A stretch of DNA of 64,000 bases from a virus. The stretch covers positions 158,070-222,069 of the IMG/VR virus record IMGVR_UViG_3300032050_000004. One strand, 5' to 3'. The translations under genes were made by a program, and so were the position numbers. This document shows, one piece after another, positions 59,046-64,000 of the stretch (the first letter of the stretch is position 1; every line of letters begins with the position of its first letter). The notes under the pieces are model-generated. The model did no database searches. It was not told the origin of the DNA and saw only the letters and a program-made list of their open reading frames with translations.

Positions 59046-59990
59046 ATGTCCGGTTATTACATAATACCTGTTGTTGGTGGTTCACAATTTAGCGGAGGTA
59101 CAGTATCTGGAGATACTAACTTTTTGTCTAATTTATCAGCTAATACTTTTTATTTAACCAATACACCCAATAACAATAATTCATCTAATTATGTACTTGT
59201 TTATAATAACACAACAAATGTAATTGAATACCGAGACGCATCCTCGATTGGAGTGTTGGGTAATTTCTTACCAATAAGTGGTGGGACTTTGACAGGTCAA
59301 TTAAACGTACCTTCAATTTCTGGAAGTTCAATAACTGGATTTACTTTTTATTCAGGATCAACTCCTTTACAAAATATATTCCCTTACAGTGGAACAAATA
59401 TAGGATCAGGATCAACTGGAATTTTTGCTCAGAAAAATAATGATTTATTAGAATTTAAAACCTTATCTGCTGGAACAAAAGTTTCAATAACAGGAACCTC
59501 TGATACTGTAATTATTTCAACATCCGGAATAAATAACTATTATATCCAAACCATTGCACCATCTGGAACTACAAATTCTCCACTATACGATGGAGATAGA
59601 TGGTTCAATACAGTTAACGGTTTAGAGTTTGTTTACATAGATGATGGTAATTCTTCCCAATGGGTTGAGATTTTTGCTGCGACACCACAGTATGAAAATT
59701 ACGGAACTTATGAAATAAATGTAAACTCTTTTAATTTATCATTCGATTATTTTTATTATGGAATTATTTATGATGGGGCAGTAAATTTATACTTACCGTC
59801 TTGCACTGGTTTAGATGGTAAAAAATTAACTATAAAAGATGAATTAGGAAATTGTAATCAATTAGGAAAAAGAATAAGAATATCTGGAGCAACAGGAGAA
59901 AATATAGATGGAAATAATTATGTGGATATGGCAATATCAAAAATGGCTTTACAAGTAATATCAAGATCAAATAACTGGTATATAATATAA
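59046..59990 (+). CDS. Tail fibre protein with SGGTLTGQL repeat
   Basis: 314 aa. It includes FLPISGGTLTGQLNVPSISG, a repeat element of phage tail fibres, and a neck reading NNYYIQTIAPSGTTNSPLYD, GDRWFNTVNGLEFVYIDDGN with SSQWVEIF, as in many fibre C-terminal regions. The end (YLPSCTGLDGKKLTIKDELG, GNNYVDMAISKMALQVISRS) is a small beta-sandwich typical of trimeric tips. Follows the BppU-like gene after 9 nt. Confidence 0.75.
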   Translation: MSGYYIIPVVGGSQFSGGTVSGDTNFLSNLSANTFYLTNTPNNNNSSNYVLVYNNTTNVIEYRDASSIGVLGNFLPISGGTLTGQLNVPSISGSSITGFTFYSGSTPLQNIFPYSGTNIGSGSTGIFAQKNNDLLEFKTLSAGTKVSITGTSDTVIISTSGINNYYIQTIAPSGTTNSPLYDGDRWFNTVNGLEFVYIDDGNSSQWVEIFAATPQYENYGTYEINVNSFNLSFDYFYYGIIYDGAVNLYLPSCTGLDGKKLTIKDELGNCNQLGKRIRISGATGENIDGNNYVDMAISKMALQVISRSNNWYII

Positions 59991-59997
59991 AAAATAA

Positions 59998-61215
59998 ATG
60001 AGTTACATATTCAATAGCAATTCAACAGTTTCATTCGCAGATAATGCAACAATAGATGCATTCGGTAGACTTCGAGTTTCTGAAATTACTAGTTATTTAG
60101 AATTAAAATATTTATCTGATAAACAACCACTATTGGTAGATGAAATTATTAGTGGTTCTTCTACCTCTGCTTTTAATTCCAATAACTCAGAAATTAATAT
60201 GAATGTTTTTGGTTCTGGAGATCTTGTAATTAGACAATCGAAATATAGAGGAATATATCAACCCGGAAAGGGTCAATTGTTTGAAGCTAGTTTTTCTGAT
60301 TTTAATATTGAATCTGACGTTATAAAAAGGGTCGGATATTTTTCATCTTCTTTTGATATACCATATTCATCAACTCTAGATGGATTCTTTTTAGAATCAA
60401 ATGGAGTTGATAATTCAATATCATTTCAAATATGGAAGAAAGGTACTCAAATTTTTAGTGGTGGAACTGATTCTTGGAATAATAATGAATTTGACATTAC
60501 AGCATTAGATTGGAGTAAAACAAATCTTTGTTTAGTGGATTTTCAATGGCTTGGAGTAGGACGAGTTAGATTCGGATTAAATTTAAGTGGTATAACTTAT
60601 TTCTTTGCTGAGCATTCTGGTACTGGTCATTTGGATAATGTATATATGGTTTCTCCAAATCAGCCTATAAGATATGAAATAAGATCTTCTGGTGGTGCTG
60701 GACAATTCAATCAGATATGTTCTCAAGTAAGTATCGAAGGATCATTAAACTCACTAAATAAAACAGTTGGATTAAGTAATGCTACTGAGATAACATGTTC
60801 TACTTCAGGAGTTACATATCCTATAATAGGATATAGATTAAAAACTGGTTCTACATTTTCAAACGCTATAATTGATTATGTGGCTGTTTTACAAACAACA
60901 AACGATAATTATTTGGCAAGTATACAGTTTAATCCAACTTTAAGTTCTCAACCTTCATATACTGATGTAAATAATTCATCAATACAATATGCTGTTGGTA
61001 ATGGAACTATTACGGTTACTTCAGCTGGTCATATTATTTCTAACTATATAGGTAAAGCAGGAAGTTTAGGAACAGATAAATTTGATTATAAAGATAATTC
61101 AATAAAACCCGGAGTTGGAATAAGTGGAAACCAAGATACTGTTTGGTTTTGTGTTACTCCACTTTCAAATAATAGCAAATTCAGAACTTCAATAAACATA
61201 AATTACTTTGATTAA
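59998..61215 (+). CDS. Virion structural protein with DAFGRLRVSE motif
   Basis: 405 aa. ATIDAFGRLRVSEITSYLEL near residue 20 is a signature phrase of a common structural protein of large marine myoviruses. The body is a beta-sandwich pair (RQSKYRGIYQPGKGQLFEAS, SFQIWKKGTQIFSGGTDSWN, VDFQWLGVGRVRFGLNLSG). It ends with TVWFCVTPLSNNSKF. Likely on the baseplate or fibre. 7 nt after the previous gene and 3 nt before the next. Confidence 0.75.
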   Translation: MSYIFNSNSTVSFADNATIDAFGRLRVSEITSYLELKYLSDKQPLLVDEIISGSSTSAFNSNNSEINMNVFGSGDLVIRQSKYRGIYQPGKGQLFEASFSDFNIESDVIKRVGYFSSSFDIPYSSTLDGFFLESNGVDNSISFQIWKKGTQIFSGGTDSWNNNEFDITALDWSKTNLCLVDFQWLGVGRVRFGLNLSGITYFFAEHSGTGHLDNVYMVSPNQPIRYEIRSSGGAGQFNQICSQVSIEGSLNSLNKTVGLSNATEITCSTSGVTYPIIGYRLKTGSTFSNAIIDYVAVLQTTNDNYLASIQFNPTLSSQPSYTDVNNSSIQYAVGNGTITVTSAGHIISNYIGKAGSLGTDKFDYKDNSIKPGVGISGNQDTVWFCVTPLSNNSKFRTSININYFD

Positions 61216-61218
61216 AAA

Positions 61219-64000
61219 ATGCCAATAAATTTTCCAATAAATCCAACTATAGGTCAAACCTATACCTATGATTCGAAAACATGGGAATGGGAAGGTAGTT
61301 ATTGGAAAGCATTGGGGATTGTTCCCGCAAATGGTTCTTCTGGAACAAGTGGTAGTGCAGGTAGTTCTGGTACAAGTGGTAGTTCGGGTAGTTCAGGAAC
61401 TAGCGGTAGTTCGGGTAGTGCAGGTACATCAGGAAGTTCTGGTAGTGCAGGTACATCGGGTAGTTCAGGAAGTTCTGGTGAAAACGGAAGTTCTGGTTCA
61501 TCTGGTAGTGCAGGTACATCGGGCAGTTCAGGAAGTTCTGGTGCAAACGGCAGTTCTGGCTCATCTGGTAGTGCAGGTACATCAGGTAGTGCAGGTTCTG
61601 CTGGTACAAGTGGTAGTGCAGGTACATCGGGTAGTGCAGGTACATCGGGCAGTTCAGGAAGTTCTGGTGCAAACGGCAGTTCTGGCTCATCTGGTAGTGC
61701 AGGTACATCGGGTAGTTCAGGAAGTTCTGGTTCATCTGGTAGTGCAGGTACATCGGGTAGTTCAGGAAGTTCTGGTGTAAACGGAAGCTCTGGTTCATCG
61801 GGTAGTGCAGGAAGTGCAGGCACATCGGGTAGTTCAGGAAGTTCTGGTATAAACGGAAGTTCTGGTTCATCTGGTAGTGCAGGAAGTGCAGGCACATCGG
61901 GTAGTTCAGGAAGTTCTGGTGCAAACGGCAGTTCTGGTTCATCGGGTAGTGCAGGAAGTGCAGGCACATCGGGTTCATCTGGTAGTGCAGGTACATCGGG
62001 ATCTTCTGGTAGTTCTGGAGTTAACGGAAGCTCTGGTTCAGCAGGTACATCTGGGGTAGATGGTGCTAGTGGAACTTCTGGAACAAGTGGAACTTCAGGA
62101 TCATCTGGTAGTGCAGGTACATCAGGTTCATCAGGAAGTTCTGGTGCAAATGGAAGCTCAGGCTCATCAGGAATAAATGGAAGTTCAGGTTCATCTGGGA
62201 TAAATGGAAGTTCAGGTTCTTCTGGTAGTGCAGGTATATCGGGAAGTTCTGGTTCATCTGGGATTAATGGAAGTTCTGGTTCTTCTGGTGAAAATGGAAG
62301 TTCAGGCTCTTCTGGTAGTGCAGGTACATCAGGAAGTTCTGGTTCATCTGGAATAAATGGAAGTTCTGGTTCTTCTGGTAGTGCAGGTACATCGGGAAGT
62401 TCTGGTTCATCTGGTAGTGCAGGTACATCGGGTTCATCTGGTAGTGCAGGAACTAGTGGTAGTTCTGGCAGTGCGGGTACATCTGGTTCATCTGGTAGTT
62501 CTGGTATAAATGGTAGCTCAGGTTCATCTGGTAGTGCAGGTACATCGGGTTCATCTGGTAGTGCAGGAACTAGTGGTAGTTCTGGCAGTGCAGGTACATC
62601 AGGATCTTCTGGTAGTTCTGGTATAAATGGAAGTTCCGGTTCATCTGGAAGTTCTGGTACAAGTGGTAGTTCGGGTAGTGCAGGAACATCTGGTTCATCT
62701 GGTAGTTCTGGTACATCAGGATCATCTGGTAGTGCAGGAACTAGCGGTAGTGCAGGTTCATCAGGCACAAGTGGTAGTGCAGGTAGTTCAGGAACTAGCG
62801 GTAGTGCAGGTTCATCTGGCACAAGTGGTAGTGGAGGTAGTTCAGGTATAGATGGAAGTTCCGGTTCATCTGGAAGTTCTGGTACATCAGGATCATCTGG
62901 TAGTGCAGGAACATCTGGTTCTGCTGGTACATCCGGTTCATCAGGTAGTGCAGGTTCATCCGGCATTGATGGTGTGTCAGGCGGACAAAATTACTTTTTG
63001 AATTATTCGGTAACTCAAAGTCCTTTAACATATAAAGAATTAGGTCGTTTTACGACAGGTGCTGGTCAGCAAACGGTCGCAATTACTTTGACATCAAATC
63101 AACAAGATGTATTGTTTGGTGAGTTCATTACTGATGTTGGAGATCCAAATGTTTTGATTATACCAAATGGTATTTGGCACAGTTATGTTTATTGGACTAA
63201 ACCTACAGACCTTTCTGATTGTGAATATTATTTCACAATAACAAAAAGAGAATCTGGTGGTACAGAAACTTTGTTATTCACATCAGATAGTGTTAAAATA
63301 GGTTGGAATGGAAATAACACAACACCTGTTGAAACAAAAGCAAATGGTGTTGTTCCTACCAATATTTTGGACTTAACGGACAGATTAATAATTAGGGTTT
63401 ATGTAAATAACAATGATCCTCTCAATAGGCTTGTAACTTTTTATACTGAAGATGCTACATATTCTTATGTGGTCACAACTTTATCCACGCCATCTGGAAC
63501 ATCAGGCAGTGCAGGTTCATCTGGTACTTCTGGTTCATCTGGTAGTGCAGGAACAAGTGGCAGTGCAGGTTCATCTGGTACATCAGGTAGTTCAGGATCA
63601 TCTGGTACAAGCGGTAGTGCAGGTAGTTCTGGTATAGACGGAAGTTCCGGTTCATCTGGAAGTTCGGGCACAAGCGGTAGTTCGGGTAGTGCAGGAACAA
63701 GTGGTAGTTCGGGTAGTTCAGGAACTAGCGGTAGTGCAGGTAGTTCTGGTATAGATGGAAGTTCCGGTTCATCTGGAAGTTCGGGCACAAGCGGTAGTTC
63801 GGGTAGTGCAGGAACAAGTGGTAGTTCGGGTAGTTCAGGAACTAGCGGTAGTGCAGGTAGTTCTGGTATAGACGGAAGTTCCGGTTCATCTGGAAGTTCG
63901 GGCACAAGCGGTAGTTCGGGTAGTGCAGGAACAAGTGGTAGTTCGGGTAGTTCAGGAACTAGCGGTAGTGCAGGTAGTTCTGGTATAGATGGAAGTTCCG
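61219..64000 (+). CDS. Giant collagen-like tail fibre protein (3' end outside window)
   Basis: Open from ATG 61219 to the window end (927 codons seen). The N-terminus INFPINPTIGQTYTYDSKTW with EWEGSYWKALG is a fibre attachment module (common FPxxPxxGQxYT ... TWxWxGxxW form). From about residue 39 to 588 is a nearly unbroken Gly-x-x tract of Ser, Thr, Ala and Asn (GSSGSAGTSG, GANGSSG, GINGSSG). A globular insert of about 165 residues (QNYFLNYSVTQSPLTYKELG ... YSYVVTTLSTPSG) is followed by a second Gly-x-x tract that leaves the window. Should form a long collagen-like triple helix without Pro. Confidence 0.9.
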   Translation, partial: MPINFPINPTIGQTYTYDSKTWEWEGSYWKALGIVPANGSSGTSGSAGSSGTSGSSGSSGTSGSSGSAGTSGSSGSAGTSGSSGSSGENGSSGSSGSAGTSGSSGSSGANGSSGSSGSAGTSGSAGSAGTSGSAGTSGSAGTSGSSGSSGANGSSGSSGSAGTSGSSGSSGSSGSAGTSGSSGSSGVNGSSGSSGSAGSAGTSGSSGSSGINGSSGSSGSAGSAGTSGSSGSSGANGSSGSSGSAGSAGTSGSSGSAGTSGSSGSSGVNGSSGSAGTSGVDGASGTSGTSGTSGSSGSAGTSGSSGSSGANGSSGSSGINGSSGSSGINGSSGSSGSAGISGSSGSSGINGSSGSSGENGSSGSSGSAGTSGSSGSSGINGSSGSSGSAGTSGSSGSSGSAGTSGSSGSAGTSGSSGSAGTSGSSGSSGINGSSGSSGSAGTSGSSGSAGTSGSSGSAGTSGSSGSSGINGSSGSSGSSGTSGSSGSAGTSGSSGSSGTSGSSGSAGTSGSAGSSGTSGSAGSSGTSGSAGSSGTSGSGGSSGIDGSSGSSGSSGTSGSSGSAGTSGSAGTSGSSGSAGSSGIDGVSGGQNYFLNYSVTQSPLTYKELGRFTTGAGQQTVAITLTSNQQDVLFGEFITDVGDPNVLIIPNGIWHSYVYWTKPTDLSDCEYYFTITKRESGGTETLLFTSDSVKIGWNGNNTTPVETKANGVVPTNILDLTDRLIIRVYVNNNDPLNRLVTFYTEDATYSYVVTTLSTPSGTSGSAGSSGTSGSSGSAGTSGSAGSSGTSGSSGSSGTSGSAGSSGIDGSSGSSGSSGTSGSSGSAGTSGSSGSSGTSGSAGSSGIDGSSGSSGSSGTSGSSGSAGTSGSSGSSGTSGSAGSSGIDGSSGSSGSSGTSGSSGSAGTSGSSGSSGTSGSAGSSGIDGSS
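61333..62985 (+). repeat. Collagen-like Gly-x-x coding repeat tract
   Basis: Degenerate 9- to 30-nt units such as GGTAGTTCTGG and GGTAGTGCAGGTACATC repeat across about 1.65 kb, with some longer near-exact copies (for example around 61490-61760). It leaves the opposite strand open in long false frames. Confidence 0.9.
63631..64000 (+). repeat. Near-perfect 117-bp tandem repeat (39 codons) in the fibre gene
   Basis: The unit begins GGTATAGA(C/T)GGAAG at 63631, 63748, 63865 and 63982, each 117 nt apart; the visible differences are mainly the alternating gac/gat codon. Three full units and the start of a fourth are seen before the window ends. Confidence 0.93.

Noticed and set aside
61299-62966. 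Long minus-strand frame (555 codons) rich in Pro-Glu-Leu-Pro-Asp, and similar ones at 10115-10378, 10667-11113 and 63465-63905
   Set aside because: They are the antisense of the Gly-Ser-Ser repeats (ggt/tct/gca read backwards has no stops), with monotonous composition and no start signal; the sense frame has proper domains.
1-64000. CRISPR array, insertion sequence, integrase or reverse-transcriptase (DGR) elements
   Set aside because: No regular repeat-spacer structure, transposase, integrase or RT motifs were seen. The repeats found are coding Gly-x-x repeats.

Overview
The window looks like part of a large, AT-rich, T4-type contractile-tailed phage (myovirus) that infects a member of the Bacteroidetes, probably a flavobacterium. 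The T4 link is direct: a prohead protease (gp21-like), an acidic core/scaffold protein (gp22-like) and a major capsid protein (gp23-like) lie in T4 order, followed downstream by neck and tail-completion candidates (gp13/gp14/gp15-like), two tandem tail sheath genes (gp18-like) and a tube gene (gp19-like). The Bacteroidetes link rests on a protein ending in a domain like a type IX secretion (T9SS) C-terminal sorting domain, on exported proteins and a porin-like barrel of Bacteroidetes style, on TAnnTTTG promoter-like boxes before a few genes, and on A-rich start regions without a clear Shine-Dalgarno. Portal and terminase genes are not in the window.

Layout. 1-1116: two minus-strand genes, the first cut by the window edge. 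1188-4432: a plus-strand block of small membrane/coiled-coil proteins that resembles a lysis cassette (two paralogous one-TM proteins, an overlapping spanin-like pair, a T9SS-cargo-like protein and a holin-like protein). 4429-7839 (minus): a bacterial-type DNA polymerase III alpha subunit. 7937-17393: adhesion/tail fibre genes with LamG-like domains and collagen-like Gly-Ser-Ser repeats; the main fibre is interrupted by one in-frame TAA. 17397-23336: head morphogenesis. 23407-34904: mixed accessory block (flavoprotein, CCA-adding enzyme, RNA ligase 1, HNH endonuclease, exported proteins and several proteins with a shared short amphipathic leader). 34992-36133: a tRNA cluster (Arg-TCT, Met-CAT, Asn-GTT and Leu-TAA), where tRNA-Leu is split by a group I intron carrying an HNH gene. 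36241-40751: porin-like barrel, PcfJ-like and ArdC-like proteins and tiny overlapping genes. 40820-64000: neck, tail, baseplate-periphery and fibre genes, invaded between sheath and tube by two endonuclease-like genes, ending inside a very long collagen-like fibre gene.

How it may work together. Many genes on both strands have CTATTTAT(T/A) or a close variant about 3-30 nt before the start, a candidate phage (late) promoter; a few genes (DNA polymerase, a small basic protein) instead have a TAnnTTTG box like the Bacteroidetes vegetative -7 element. At least seven otherwise unrelated proteins (including the CCA enzyme and the ArdC-like protein) carry a terminal amphipathic segment of the LIKEEVKK / IRKIVSKLIRE type, often followed by an (L/I)-x-E site like those cut by T4 gp21. 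My main hypothesis is that these are capsid-targeting tags marking proteins packaged in the head and injected with the DNA. The tRNAs, CCA-adding enzyme and RNA ligase form a plausible tRNA maintenance set.

All calls come from reading translations and motifs by eye; no database search was run. Apart from the tRNA/intron region there is no gene-free stretch longer than about 150 nt.
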